Shown: positions 15,419-27,510 of the stretch, in pieces | Layout: each line of letters begins with the position of its first letter | Position numbering within the stretch: the stretch's first letter is position 1 | Assembly (NCBI RefSeq): GCF_003056725.1 | Contig: NZ_QBKZ01000012.1 | Span: forward strand, 1-46,086 | Source: Mangrovicoccus ximenensis | GTDB taxonomy: Bacteria; Pseudomonadota; Alphaproteobacteria; Rhodobacterales; Rhodobacteraceae | Direction of reading: 5' to 3' | DNA length: 46,086 nucleotides | Translations under genes and position numbers: made by a program | The notes under the pieces: model-generated | What the model saw: only the letters and a program-made list of their open reading frames with translations | Databases searched by the model: none | Told to the model about the DNA's origin: nothing

Positions 15419-16717
15419 TTGGCCGGAACTGCAAGCCTCATCCTGCTCGGCGTCTTTGCGGGCCTGACCGCGCTCGGTCTGCCTTTGGCGCTGGCGCTGA
15501 CCGCAGCCGCGCTGGCTGCCGTCTCGATGGTGGCGCCGCTCGATATGGCGCTCTTCACCAGCGTGCAGAAGATGTTCGCCGCGCTCGACAGCTTCTCGCT
15601 CCTGGCGGTGCCGTTCTTCATCCTGTCGGGCGTGATGATGAATTCAGGCGGCATCGCGCTGCGGCTCGTCAATTTCGCCAAGCTCATGGCCGGGCGCATC
15701 CCCGGATCGCTGGCGCAGACCAACATCGCGGGCAACATGCTCTTCGGCTGCATTTCCGGCTCGGCCATCGCGGCCTCCACCTCGATCGGCGGCGTCATGG
15801 TGCCGATGCAGAAGCAGGAGGGCTATGATCCGGGCTTCGCCGCCGCGGTCAACATCGCTTCGGCGCCGACCGGCATGCTGATCCCGCCGACCACGGCCTT
15901 CATCATCTATTCGCTGGTCTCGGGCGGCACCTCGGTGGCTGCGCTGTTCCTCGGCGGCGCAGTGGCGGGGATGCTCTGGGGGCTGGTGATCATGGCGATC
16001 GCCTCGCTCTACGCCTGGAAGAACGGCTATCCGACCACGCCCTGGGCCGGCGGGCGCGCCGCTCTGAAGATCACTGCCGAGGCGATCCCGAGCCTCCTGA
16101 TGATCGTCATCGTGATCGGCGGCATCATCTTCGGCATCTTCACCGCCGTGGAAGCCTCGGGGATCGCGGTGATCTACACGATGCTCCTGACCTTCGTGAT
16201 CCACCGCACCCGGCCCGTCTCCGCCTTCCCGGAATTCCTGCTGGAAACCGCGCAGATCACCGGCACGATCATGCTCTTGCTGGCGGCCTCGGCGACGCTC
16301 AGCTTCGCGATGGCGCTGACCGGCATTCCCGCGGCGATCTCGGAGCTCATCCTCGGCGTTTCCGACAACCCGATCGTGATCCTCCTGATCATCAATCTGG
16401 TGCTGCTGGTGATCGGCTGCTTCATGGACATGGGGCCGGCGATCCTGATCTTCACCCCGATCCTTCTGCCCATCGCCCAGAAGGTCGGCGTCGATCCGGT
16501 GCAGTTCGGCATCATCATGGTGTTCAACTTGGCGATCGGCACGATCACGCCCCCGGTGGGCACCGGGCTGTTCGTCGGCGCGAGCGTGGCGAAGGTGCGG
16601 GTGGAGCAGGCGATCCGCGGGCTTGCGCCCTTCTACATCGCGCTCTTCGCGCTTCTCTTCCTGGTCACCTACGTGCCGTCCCTGACCATGGCGCTGCCGC
16701 GCGCTCTCGGCTTCTGA
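15419..16717 (+). CDS. dctM: TRAP transporter large permease DctM
   Basis: 432 residues, the ion-coupled transport subunit with about twelve membrane helices. Recognisable segments include VPFFILSGVMMNSGGIALRL, the CISGSAIAASTSIGGVMVP loop and the NLAIGTITPPVGTGLFVGAS loop near the end. The best start is a TTG at 15419, right after the dctQ stop and preceded by a GGGGGG run; no ATG gives the complete first helix. With GH105 upstream the likely substrate is an unsaturated oligo-uronide. Confidence 0.93.
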   Translation: MAGTASLILLGVFAGLTALGLPLALALTAAALAAVSMVAPLDMALFTSVQKMFAALDSFSLLAVPFFILSGVMMNSGGIALRLVNFAKLMAGRIPGSLAQTNIAGNMLFGCISGSAIAASTSIGGVMVPMQKQEGYDPGFAAAVNIASAPTGMLIPPTTAFIIYSLVSGGTSVAALFLGGAVAGMLWGLVIMAIASLYAWKNGYPTTPWAGGRAALKITAEAIPSLLMIVIVIGGIIFGIFTAVEASGIAVIYTMLLTFVIHRTRPVSAFPEFLLETAQITGTIMLLLAASATLSFAMALTGIPAAISELILGVSDNPIVILLIINLVLLVIGCFMDMGPAILIFTPILLPIAQKVGVDPVQFGIIMVFNLAIGTITPPVGTGLFVGASVAKVRVEQAIRGLAPFYIALFALLFLVTYVPSLTMALPRALGF

Positions 16718-16726
16718 GCCCGGAGA

Positions 16727-17056
16727 TCAGGCGGAGGCCCGGCGGATCACCTCGAAGCCGATATCGGTGACGCGCTCGGGGTCTTCCTCGCCGCGGAATC
16801 TCGTCAGCATCGCCTTGGCCGCGGCCCGTCCCAGACGGTCGCGGTCGACGCGCACGGTGGTCAGCGCCGGGTCGGTGAAGGCGGCGTAATCCTGGTCGCC
16901 GAAACCGATCACCGCCACATCCGCCGGCACGCGCAGCCCGCGCACCCGCGCCTCGGTCAGGATGCCATGCGCCGACTGGTCGGAGCTGCACTGGATCACG
17001 CCGCCCGCGAAGCCGTGCCGCTCGATCAGTTCGGCCAGCGCGGCGCGGCCGCTCTG
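16727..17056 (-). pseudogene. LacI-family regulator, C-terminal fragment
   Basis: The last 110 residues of a LacI/GalR sugar-binding domain (GRAALAELIERHGFAGGVIQ, DVAVIGFGDQDYAAFTDPAL, TTVRVDRDRLG, ending EVIRRASA). The DNA-binding headpiece and the first half of the ligand domain are missing: at about base 17057 the sequence changes to the opposite-strand moeA end. It is convergent with dctM, ten bases away, so an intact copy could have regulated this sugar operon. Confidence 0.82.
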
Positions 17057-17238
17057 CCGCCAACGGTCCGCGCGAGCATTACATGCGCGCCACCCTCGGC
17101 CCGGACGGCATCGCGGCGCTGCCCGACCAGGATTCGAGCCTGCTTTCGGTGCTGGCCGCCGCCCAGGCGCTGCTGGTGCGCGCCCCGCGCGACCCCGCAC
17201 ACGCAAAAGGAGAGCTCGTCGACTACATATCGCTTTAG
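17057..17238 (+). pseudogene. moeA: Molybdopterin molybdotransferase MoeA, C-terminal fragment
   Basis: About 60 residues matching the end of MoeA: NGPREHYMRATLGPDGIAAL, then PDQDSSLLSVLAAAQALLVR and a C-terminal GELVDYISL. MoeA inserts molybdate into molybdopterin; the catalytic domains are absent here. moeA directly upstream of lexA is the common order in Rhodobacterales, so lexA and this tail are native neighbours and the break at about 17057 cut moeA. The tail itself shows no further decay. Confidence 0.8.
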
Positions 17239-17247
17239 GAAGCGATG

Positions 17248-17276
17248 TTGACACAAACAGGGAACGCGCGTAGAAC
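17248..17276 (+). promoter_or_regulatory. lexA promoter with overlapping SOS box
   Basis: TTGACA at 17248-17253 and TAGAAC at 17271-17276 are separated by 17 bases, a good sigma-70-type promoter. GAAC-N7-GAAC at 17262-17276 is the reverse complement of the alphaproteobacterial SOS box GTTC-N7-GTTC and covers the spacer and the -10 box, so LexA binding would block its own transcription. Confidence 0.85.
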
Positions 17277-17317
17277 ATTTGTCAAACTAAACCAGAACCT
17301 GGAAATGGCACCGGCAG

Positions 17318-18001
17318 ATGTTGACCAAGAAGATGCTCGAGCTCCTCGAATTCATCCATGAGAGGCAGAGCCGCGACGGCGTCCCGCCCTCCTTCGATGA
17401 AATGAAGGACCATCTCGGTCTCCGGTCGAAATCCGGCATCCACCGCCTGATCACCTCGATGGAAGAGCGCGGCTATCTGCGCCGCCTGCCGCACAAGGCG
17501 CGGGCCATCGAGATCCTGCGCCTGCCCGACAACATGACCGCCCCGGGCTTCACCCCGCGGGTGATCCAGGGCTCGGGCGGCGAGGCCCCGTCGGGCGCCA
17601 TGCAGGTCGAGCGCGGCGGCGCCTGGGACATCCCGCTGCAGGGCCGCATAGCGGCCGGCGGCCCGATCGAGGCCGTGCGCCAGGAAGAGGCCGTCACCGT
17701 GCCGGGCAGCATGCTCAGCCGCGGCGGCAATCACTACGCGCTGGAGGTCCAGGGCGACTCGATGATCGACATCGGCATCAATGACGGCGACATCGTGGTG
17801 ATCCGCGAAACCTCGGCGGCAGAGAACGGCGAAATCGTGGTGGCCAAGATCGACGACGAAAGCGTCACGCTGAAGCGCTACCGCCGCCGCGGCCGCACCA
17901 TCGCGCTGGAACCCGCGAATGCCGCCTATGTGATCCAGACCTATCCCGAAGAGCGCGTCCAGATCCAGGGCAAGCTGGTCGGCCTGATCCGCACGTACTG
18001 A
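17318..18001 (+). CDS. lexA: LexA SOS repressor
   Basis: 227 residues. An N-terminal winged helix ([20 protein letters not shown], then [20 protein letters not shown]) binds the SOS box. The C-terminal S24 autoprotease domain carries the Ala113-Gly114 cleavage site (RIAAGG), catalytic Ser148 in the GDSM motif and Lys177 in VVAKID. It represses DNA-damage genes and is cleaved when RecA is activated. The promoter directly upstream contains a GTTC-N7-GTTC-type box, so it is self-regulated. Intact. Confidence 0.97.
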   Translation: MLTKKMLELLEFIHERQSRDGVPPSFDEMKDHLGLRSKSGIHRLITSMEERGYLRRLPHKARAIEILRLPDNMTAPGFTPRVIQGSGGEAPSGAMQVERGGAWDIPLQGRIAAGGPIEAVRQEEAVTVPGSMLSRGGNHYALEVQGDSMIDIGINDGDIVVIRETSAAENGEIVVAKIDDESVTLKRYRRRGRTIALEPANAAYVIQTYPEERVQIQGKLVGLIRTY

Positions 18002-18900
18002 CCCGGGGCAAGCCGCTCCCCGAACATTCCGGCGGCTGGCGCCCTGCCGGCCGAACGCCCCCCCCCCCCGGACCAGAGGTTGCCCTGCTCCCCGAGCGAA
18101 GCACGTTCGGTCAGGAGATGCAGGGACGCATCTCCTGAACCGGCAGGTCCGTCACGCCCCGGGACCCTCTCCGGGTGAGGAGCATAGGGAAACTGATGCG
18201 GCAGACGCCGCCACCCGACGGCATCCCGCAAGCCATGAGGGTCCCTTCGCAAGGGCCGGGCGGAGGGCGCGGCCATGAGGAAGGCCATCGGCATGCGTGT
18301 CCCCGATCTGGCAACAGGCAGGGTCCAGGCCTGCGCCACGGGGCTGGACGGCACGGGTTTGCATCGCCGCCGCCTCTCGCGGATTCGGCAGGCCGCGCTG
18401 CTGGCGGAGCAGACCTCCTGCGTCGCCGCGACGGAGAATCGCTCCTGCCCACCGCCAGCGCGCTGGCGAAAGCCGGCAGGCTGCGGACCCCAAAACCGCT
18501 TGCGAATGACGGATGCTCGCTCCCGATCCGCAGCATTGGCCGAGCCTGGACGCCTTACGGCCCGGCAGATCCTGCGGACGACCCGGCCTCCGGGCCGCAC
18601 GCTCCGGAAGAAGCGGGCGGGCAGTCACGCGCGAAATCGCGTCGAAGCCCGGATGAACCGCCGGAAGCTCACCGGAAAGCGGACAATGTCACGAGATCCC
18701 GACCGCCAGACTGCCAGACCGCCGAAATCCATGACCGCATCATGCGCAGCTGCGCCCGGACCGGTGGCGCTTGCCGCTCATTCATGAACCGCTGCCCGGC
18801 CTTGGGAAGGCCCGGGAGCGCAGTCCGTGCGTGTCGCAAGCGGCGAAAGGGGCACGAACGTCCAACCGTCGCTTGGCGCATCAAGGCCGCTGCGGGGGGC
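18002..18900. other. About 0.9 kb without a recognisable gene
   Basis: Open frames exist on both strands, but none resembles a known protein and none has a clear ribosome site. The stretch contains a 12-base C run at 18058-18069 and a strong hairpin at 18111-18138. It lies between lexA and the ftsH terminator and may be a decayed region or a join filler. Confidence 0.6.
18111..18138. repeat. 11-base-pair hairpin downstream of lexA
   Basis: TCAGGAGATGC and GCATCTCCTGA are perfect inverted copies separated by AGGGAC. There is no T-run on either side, so a factor-independent terminator is doubtful. It may be an inverted-repeat end of a lost element or an RNA stem beyond lexA. Confidence 0.55.
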
Positions 18901-18936
18901 GGAAAAGGAAAAGGGCCGGTCCCTGCGGACCGGCCC
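18901..18936 (-). terminator. ftsH transcription terminator
   Basis: On the minus strand a ten-base-pair stem (GGGCCGGTCC/GGACCGGCCC, four-base loop) is followed by TTTTCCTTTTCC, 26 bases past the ftsH stop. A typical intrinsic terminator. Confidence 0.85.
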
Positions 18937-18961
18937 CCTGTCATTTTCCTGTTCCGCAGGC

Positions 18962-20881
<1,920 letters not shown>

Positions 20882-20957
20882 GGCAATTCTCCTAGTTATG
20901 GGCCGGCCTAGGCGGGGCCGGCACGTCCCCCCTAAGATAGCCATGCAGGCGTGATCT

Positions 20958-21310
20958 TCAATGAGATAAGAACGAACGGATGAACGCTTCCCTGTCGCGG
21001 CAGGGAACCGCACGCCATTCCGTGCGTTCGAGAGCTGGCGCGGCGACCAGTTTTGCGCCCCGCCACAACCCCGGGGTGACCTGCGCGGCCAGCCAGGGAA
21101 GGCCGGAATCACGCCAGCCGGGACATTGTGCCAGGCCCGCCTCGCCCAGGGCCGCGACAGATAGCCCCGGCTGCGCCGGGCCCTCGATTTTCCAGCCCGC
21201 CCAGTCTCCGGGAAGCTCCGCCGTGACGCCGCGCAGCGCCTGCGGCTCGGGCTGGATGCGCAGCCCGCCGCCCGGCGAGGGCGTGTACCTGCATGCCCGT
21301 CCCGGCGCGC
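20958..21310 (-). pseudogene. tilS: tRNA(Ile)-lysidine synthase TilS, C-terminal fragment
   Basis: The frame ending at 20958 encodes a TilS-like C-terminal substrate-binding region ([20 protein letters not shown], then [15 protein letters not shown] segment and [19 protein letters not shown]). The PP-loop ATP site SGGxDS and the catalytic N-terminus are absent, and the sequence loses protein character beyond about 21310. The placement 76 bases upstream of ftsH is the conserved tilS-ftsH order, which is the main support. TilS modifies the ile2 tRNA anticodon and is essential, so a complete copy must exist elsewhere if this fragment is real. Confidence 0.6.
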
Positions 21311-21343
21311 TGCACCTGTTCTGCGCGGAGGGCCGCAGGCTCC

Positions 21344-21381
21344 CCGGTCCGCAGGACCGGACCGCATCCCCCGCGGATGCG
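21344..21381. repeat. Two tandem short hairpins before the ABC binding-protein gene
   Basis: CCGGTCC/GGACCGG (21344-21360) and CGCATCC/GGATGCG (21363-21381) are two adjacent inverted repeats in the zone where tilS similarity ends. They could be a terminator remnant of the gene that once preceded the binding-protein gene. No T-run follows. Confidence 0.4.
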
Positions 21382-21451
21382 CCTCTCCGCTCCCGCGCCG
21401 CCGCGGGGCCGGTCTGACCTCCCTTCCCTTCCAATCCGATAGGATCGCGAC

Positions 21452-22564
21452 ATGAAAACGACCCTGACGACCGCGCTCATGCTGACCTCGGCGCTGGCCG
21501 CCCCGGTTCTGGCCGAAGGCTTCGACGAGGCCGCGCTGCTCGCGGCGGCGAAATCCGAGCCCGCGCTGACGGTCTACGACTCGACCGGCAAGATCCGCGA
21601 GCAGGCCGACGCCTTCGCGGCGAAATACGGGCTCGAAGCCACCGGCACCAAGTCGAAGGCCGCCGCCACGATCAAGATCGTCGCGGGCGAGGCCCAGGCG
21701 CGGAACGTGCAGGCCGACGTGGTGCTGATCTCCGACCTGCCCGCCGCCACCGCGCAGCTGATCGAGACCGGGCATGTCGCGAGCTACCTGCCCGGCGACA
21801 TGGCCGGCAAGATCGCGCCCGGCCAGCAGTCCCCGCTGATCGTCTCGAACGAGCCGGTGGTCTGGACCTACAACACGGCGCTGAACGAGAGCTGCCCGGT
21901 CGGCAACATCTGGGCGCTGACCGAACCGGAATGGCAGGGCCGGGTGTCGATGCCCGACCCGCTGGCCAAGGCGATGTATACCGACTGGTTCAACCAGCTC
22001 GCCATGCATCACGACGCCGAGGTCGCCGCCGCCTACGAGGCGCATTTCGGCCGGCCGCTGGAGACCGCCTTCGCCAGCGCCACCGAGGCCTTCGTCGTCG
22101 CGCTGGCCGCCAACCAGCCGCTGCTGACCAATTCCGACAGCGACGTCGCGCTGGCCGTGGGGGCGCCCGACACCACCGGCACCTTCCTCGGCATCATGTC
22201 CACCGCCAAGTACCGCGAGAACGAGAACGGCATGAAGCTCGGGATCTGCGCCTCGATGCAGCCGATGGTCGGGCTGCTCTATCCCAAGGCCATGCTGATC
22301 ACCGAAGGCACCGACAGCCCGAACGCGGCCAAGCTCTTCGTGCATTACATGCTGACCGCCGAAGGCTGGGCGCCGCAGGCGATCGACGGCAAGATCTCGA
22401 CCAATCCCGACAACCCCATCCCCGCCGACGAGCCTTCGGGCATGGCCGCGCATCTCGGCGGCTTCCTGACCTATGACGCCGCCAGCTCGGGCGATGACTG
22501 GGCCAGCCGCCAGGACTGGCAGGACATCTGGGCGCTGGCGCGCTCGGGCCAGCTGACCCATTAA
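21452..22564 (+). CDS. ABC transporter periplasmic binding protein, iron(III)/FbpA-like
   Basis: 370 residues with a signal peptide ([20 protein letters not shown]) and the type-2 periplasmic binding fold of the iron/thiamine/polyamine group: [20 protein letters not shown], the [19 protein letters not shown] hinge region, [12 protein letters not shown] and [20 protein letters not shown]. The best match is the ferric-iron FbpA-like cluster; ligand residues cannot be assigned with confidence. The permease and ATPase genes that should follow are absent: a few dozen codons later the DNA becomes an IS66 remnant. It is probably an orphan here. Confidence 0.85.
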   Translation: MKTTLTTALMLTSALAAPVLAEGFDEAALLAAAKSEPALTVYDSTGKIREQADAFAAKYGLEATGTKSKAAATIKIVAGEAQARNVQADVVLISDLPAATAQLIETGHVASYLPGDMAGKIAPGQQSPLIVSNEPVVWTYNTALNESCPVGNIWALTEPEWQGRVSMPDPLAKAMYTDWFNQLAMHHDAEVAAAYEAHFGRPLETAFASATEAFVVALAANQPLLTNSDSDVALAVGAPDTTGTFLGIMSTAKYRENENGMKLGICASMQPMVGLLYPKAMLITEGTDSPNAAKLFVHYMLTAEGWAPQAIDGKISTNPDNPIPADEPSGMAAHLGGFLTYDAASSGDDWASRQDWQDIWALARSGQLTH

Positions 22565-22625
22565 TCCCCGCTTGCGCGCGGGTCGGCCTTGCTCCGGCCC
22601 GCGCCCTGACCCCGAAGGACCGCAC

Positions 22626-22790
22626 TTGACCGATACCGACACCCTGCCTGCCCGGCCCATGCCCCCCCTCGACCTCGATGCCCGCGCGGCATTCCTGCGC
22701 GAAATGATGCCGCGCGCCGCCGCCCGCGCCCGCGACGGCTTCCGGCGCTGGCAGCGGGGCATCCCGGGCCATGCGGCCAGCAGGACCGGC
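22626..22790 (+). pseudogene. Possible 5' end of the downstream ABC permease gene
   Basis: A TTG at 22626 with GAAGGA upstream opens a frame ([20 protein letters not shown], then AAFLREMM) 61 bases after the binding-protein stop, where a permease is expected. No membrane helix is reached before the sequence turns into IS66-like coding at about 22795. The assignment is by position only. Confidence 0.3.
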
Positions 22791-22794
22791 GCCC

Positions 22795-23684
22795 CCGGGA
22801 TCGACCTGTCCGCCATCCCCGGGGAGCAGCGCGCCGCCGTCGCCCTGCTGATGCGGCGCGTCGGCGAGCTCGAGGAGGCGGCCCGCCGCCGGGAGCACCC
22901 GATCCGCTGCCCGGCAGTGCATTGCGCAGCAATGTCACGAGAGGGGCCGAGCTGAACCAGGCGCTCCACGGGAAGAAGTCCGAGAGGCTTTCCGGGGAGC
23001 AAGCCATTGATGCGCCATTGGTCCGAGCACAATGGCGGCCGCCAGCTGGCCTTCGAGGATCTCGAAACGGCCGTCGCCGGGGCCGGGGCGCAGAAGGCGG
23101 CGGAGTCACCCCCCCCCGGGAACGCTCCCCGCAAGAGCTCCGCCGCGAAGCGCAACCGCGGCAACCTTCCGGCCAATCTGCCCCCGATAGAGGAGACCAT
23201 CGAGCCCGGCAGCCTCGACTGCCCCTGCGGATGCGGGGTTGCCATCGTCGCCCGGACCGATGGCGCTCCGATGGCAGCTCCACAAGATCCGCGGGGACCG
23301 GACGGAGCGGCTCGACATCGTTCCGGCGCAGGTCCGCGTCATCGTCACGATCCGCCCCCGCCATGCCTGCCGGATCTGCACCGGCGGCGCCATCCAGGCC
23401 CCGGCGCCCGCGCATCTGACGAGGGCGGGCTGCCGAGCGAGGCGCTGATCGCCCATGTGCCGGCCGGCAGGTGCGCGGATCACCTCCCGTTGCACCGCCA
23501 GAGCCGGATCTTCGCCCGCCGGGGCCTGTCCATCGACCGCAGCACGCTGGCCGGCTGGGTCGGCACCGCCGTTTTCCGGGGCCTTCGCCGTGCCACTGGC
23601 ACGACGGTCCCCTGCGAACGCCATCTCGGACCGGTCGCCGACCGGCTGGCGGAGCACCTGAAAAGCTCATCCAAGCTGTTCCTG
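22795..23684 (+). mobile_element. Decayed IS66-family transposase (tnpC) fragment
   Basis: IS66 TnpC is recognisable in pieces over several frames: [53 protein letters not shown] with the Cys-rich CPCGCG zinc motif, [29 protein letters not shown] and RRGLSIDRSTLAGWVGTA, ending at EHLKSSSKLF. Several frameshifts and an extra stretch before HLGPVADRL break the gene. The DDE catalytic core that should follow SSSKLF is missing; adhesin sequence on the other strand begins there. It cannot transpose. Confidence 0.85.
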
Positions 23685-23689
23685 GAGTT

Positions 23690-26600
23690 CGCAGGGAAGC
23701 GTGGCCGCAATGCGGCCGCGAAAGTCCCGGAGACCGCGACCGCGCCGGTGCCGGTGCCGGAAACGGCCGGACCGGGACCCGCCGCCCGCGCCGACCGAAG
23801 CGCCCACGGCCAGCGCGGTGACGTCGATGCCGGTCTCGCCCAGGACAGGCGCGACGATTTCCAGCGGCTTCACTTCCAGATCCGCGGTGACCGCGACGCT
23901 GCCTGCCGCGGCCTCGACCGTGGCGCCCGCGCCGATCCCGGAGGCGGTGTCGGACTCCATCACGTTGACGGCAATCGCCGCGCCGACGCTGGTGCTGTCG
24001 CCGTTGAGCGCGATCGCCCCGCCGCCCGCGATGTTCTGCAGGCCGTAGACATCCTGCGCCGCGACCGTGGCATCGCCACTGGCCGCCGTGACGGAGGCAT
24101 CCGCGCCGATCCCGGCTTCGGTCGTCACCAGCACGACATTGACCCCGGCCGCGCCCGCGATGGCGAGCCCGCCATTGGTGTCGGTGTCGCCCTCCTGGCT
24201 GCTGTTCGATTTCTGGTTCACCCCGGCGCCGGCCAACGCCAGCACCTTGAAATCGCTCTGTTCGCCGTCCGGCGTCCCGGCCTTCACGGCAAGCGATCCG
24301 GTCTCGACATCCGCCCCGGCGCCGATCAGCGCTGTGGTGTCGAGGATCGCGACATTGACGCCGACCGCCGCCGCGACGCCGGTCTTGCCGGTCGAGGTGT
24401 CGAGCGCAAGCCCGGTTGCCTCGATAGCGGAATCCGCCTGGCTCCCGGCCTTGACCGACATGGCGCCGGTCGCGCGCAGCGTCACGCCATCGGCCACCAT
24501 GGCCGAGACGTCGGGCTTGATCACCATGGCGCCGATCGCGCCTGCGACGCGCAGGCTGCCGCCGCTGGTCTGGGTGGAGGCATCCTCGCCGGTGCCGCCC
24601 TGGCCGCCCGGATTGCCGGTCTGGCTGGCGGCCTCGTCATTGGCGCCCGCAATCTCCGCGCCCGGCTGCGGATCCGACAGGTCCGCGCCCGACTGGCTGC
24701 TGGCATGGTCGGCATTGGCCGCGGTCTGTTCGTCCGCCGTGGTGCCGTCGCCCTCGCTTTCCTGGTTCTTCGAGCCTTCCGAACTGCCGCTGACATAGCT
24801 CAGCGCGGCAATCGTGCTCTCGGCCTCGACGGTCACGTCATCGGCCGTGTCACCGGTGACCGAAACGTCGCGCGCCAGCAGAGCCGAGGTGTCGTCCTCG
24901 ACCCAGCCCATCGACAGCGCGATGCCGACGCCGGTCTTGCCGCCCTTGGTGTCGGCATCGGATTTCAGATAGGCCTCCTGGCCATGGACCGCGCGGATCA
25001 CCAGATCGCCATCCACCCCGAGCGCGCCGCCATCGCCGCCCTCGGCGAGCGCGCGGGTCTCGTTCAGCGTCACGGCAAGCGCCAGCGCGCCCGACACGAC
25101 GGTGCCGTCCTCGGCCTCGGTGACGGACCCCGCCTGGGCCAGCGCCACGGTGGCGTGGTCGCCCGCCGCAGTGACCGACAGATCCGCCGCCCCGGCGACC
25201 TCCGCCCCGCCCGCAAGCGTCGCGATGGCGTCGCGGTCCTGGATGTTGATGCCGAAGGACAGGCCGAGCCCGAGGCTCTTGCCGCCGGTATCGGTCTTCG
25301 GCACCGCCTTGGCGATCGAATAGCTGGTCGACGCGGCATTCACCGCGCTCGCCCCCGTGCCCGTCACCGTGATCGCGGCCGCATCGCCGATCGTCGCGAA
25401 GCTGTCGTCGAAGGCGAAGTTCAGCGCCACCGACCCGGCAACGCCGACATCGCCGCCGCCCGCGCCCGAGCGCGCCACCGCGCCCGTCGCATGGTCGCTT
25501 TCCTTCAGCGCATGGCCGTCGCCGGACCCGACATTCTCCAAGGTGATCGTCTCGCCGTTCAGCGCCTTTTCGCGGGTTTCGGCCAGCGCCAGCTTGCCGT
25601 CGCCCTCGACCACCACGAAATAATCCGTGCCGCTGGCCAGCGGCGCGAAGGGATCGTTCGACCCGTCGCCCTTGTCATAGGTGACCTTCGCCCCGGTCAC
25701 GAGCCCGCCCGGCTCCTCGAAATCGATCTCGAACCGGCTCTCGTCGGGATCGAAGGTGACATTCTCCTTGTCGGTCCGGTCCAGCACATGGCCGGTGCCC
25801 TTGGCCGACAGATCCTGGTCATCGTCGAAATCGACGATATCGCCGTCCTTCTCCAGCTGGATCAGCCCGTTCTCGCCGACCCGCACGATGTATTCCTCGT
25901 CATGGGTCAGACCCTCGATGTCGGGGTTGCCGCCATTCTGGTAGGTGACGGTCTCGCCATCCTCGAACGCGTCCTCGGGCGAGCCGACGAAAATCGTGTT
26001 GGCTTCGACATCGACGGTCTTCAGCTCGCTCACCTCGAAGCCGATCTCGCGCTCGGCCATCCCGGCCTCGACGGTCACGCCGTCGCCCTCGACCTCGGCC
26101 CGGTCGAGTGTCGCGAGGTTCCTCAGCGTCGAGACATTGATCGCCAGCGCCGCGCCGACGGCGGTGCCGTCATCGAAGGTCACCGCCGAGCCGTCGGCAA
26201 AGGCGTTCGCATCGGCATTGGCCGCGGTCTTCACGCTCACCGCGCCGCCTGCGGTGATCGTCAGGTCGGGATTTCCGTCCACCGCCGCCAGCGTGGCGAT
26301 CACTTCGGTGGTCTCGATATTGACCGCGATCGCTGCCGCCACCGAGACATTGCCCGACGAGGTCGAGGCCTCGGGCGAGGCTGCCTCGCCATCGGTGCCG
26401 GTGCGGCCCGAGCGGTCATTGGCTTCGCCGACGCGCTGGTCGGTCTGGGCCTGGGCGTTCTCCTCCTCGCCCTCGCCGGTGCCCTCGTCGCCTTCCTTCT
26501 TGGCGCCCGCCGAGGAGGCGCGCGCATCGGTGCGGCTCAGCGTTACGCCGGTGGCCAAGACCGCCACAGCGCCGCCTGCGACCACGTCGCGCGCGATCAG

Positions 26601-27510
26601 CGCGCCGACCGTGTCGAAGACCACGTTGACGCCGATCGCGACGCCCACGCCGATGCTTTCGCCCTTGGCCGCGCCCTTGGCGAGCGTGACCGTCGCGGCT
26701 TCCAGCTCCGCCTCGACGCTCAGGTCGCCCGCGATCTCCAGCGCGTTGGCACCGAACGGAATCCGGGCGTGGACATCGTTTTCGGCCACCACGACAGCCA
26801 CCACCGGCGCGACGGCGGTGCCGCCCTCGGTGCCGCCTTCGACCGTGGTCTCCATCTCATGCGTCGACTCGGCCGAGACCGTCACGTCACCGGCGCCCGG
26901 CACCCCGGTGCTGCCGATGGAAGCGCCGCCGAGGATCTCGGCGATCGTGTCCATGTCGGCGTAATGCACGGCAATCGAGGCGCCCACGCCCACCGTGTCG
27001 CCGCCGCCCTCTTCGCCTTCCTCTTCCTCGGAGGCCTCGCCGGCCTCCTGCTCGGCCACCGCCTCGACCTTGCTTTCGATCTCCGAGACCGCCTTGATCT
27101 CGACCGCGCCGATATCGCTGTCGCCATCAGCCGTGCCGTCGCGGGACGCGACCGTTGCGTCATCCGAAAGCCAGGCGCGGGTCTCCACCCGCGGCAGGCT
27201 CAGCACGAAGGAGCCGGCGATCGACAGATCGCCGCCCGAGGCGCCGGATTTCGCCTTGGCCGCGAATTCATGCGTGTCATCGCCGTCATTGTCGAACATG
27301 CCGGCGGTCACGGCCACGCCGTCGCCGGTGACATCGGCATCGCCCAGAGAGGCCAGGATCGTGCCCGTGCCGAAATTCAGCGCCACCGCCGCGCCGATGC
27401 TGGTCCCCGAGCCGGTCGTGGCCGAACCGTCGGCCTCGGCCGCGGAATCGGCATTGCCGAGCGCCGAGACCGCCACCGCGCCCTGCGCATCCACCGCGGC
27501 GCCGCCGTCG
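23690..27510 (-). pseudogene. Central fragment of a giant beta-repeat adhesin-like protein
   Basis: About 1,270 residues of repetitive, Ala/Gly/Asp/Thr-rich beta-strand sequence. A recurring unit pairs a GVAAAVGVNVA-type strand with an acidic loop and a SLAVKAG-type strand (for example GDLSVEAELEAATV, GAVSVKTAANADANA, GSLAVKAGTPDGEQ), as in beta-helical haemagglutinin-like surface proteins. Long Glu/Gly/Ser-rich linkers interrupt it (around 26,450 and 24,700). There is no signal peptide, translocator or stop of its own. At the 5' side it is fused in frame to a PAS protein at about 27,510; at the 3' side a frame slip at about 23,775 is followed by the IS66 remnant. Family-level function only: surface adhesion or biofilm. 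Confidence 0.75.

Noticed and set aside
18111..18138. Intrinsic terminator of lexA
   Set aside because: The stem has no T-run on either side and lies 110 bases after the stop, so only a hairpin is claimed.
23690..27510. Repeat array as CRISPR
   Set aside because: The repetition is at protein level with varied spacing; no identical short repeats with regular unique spacers.
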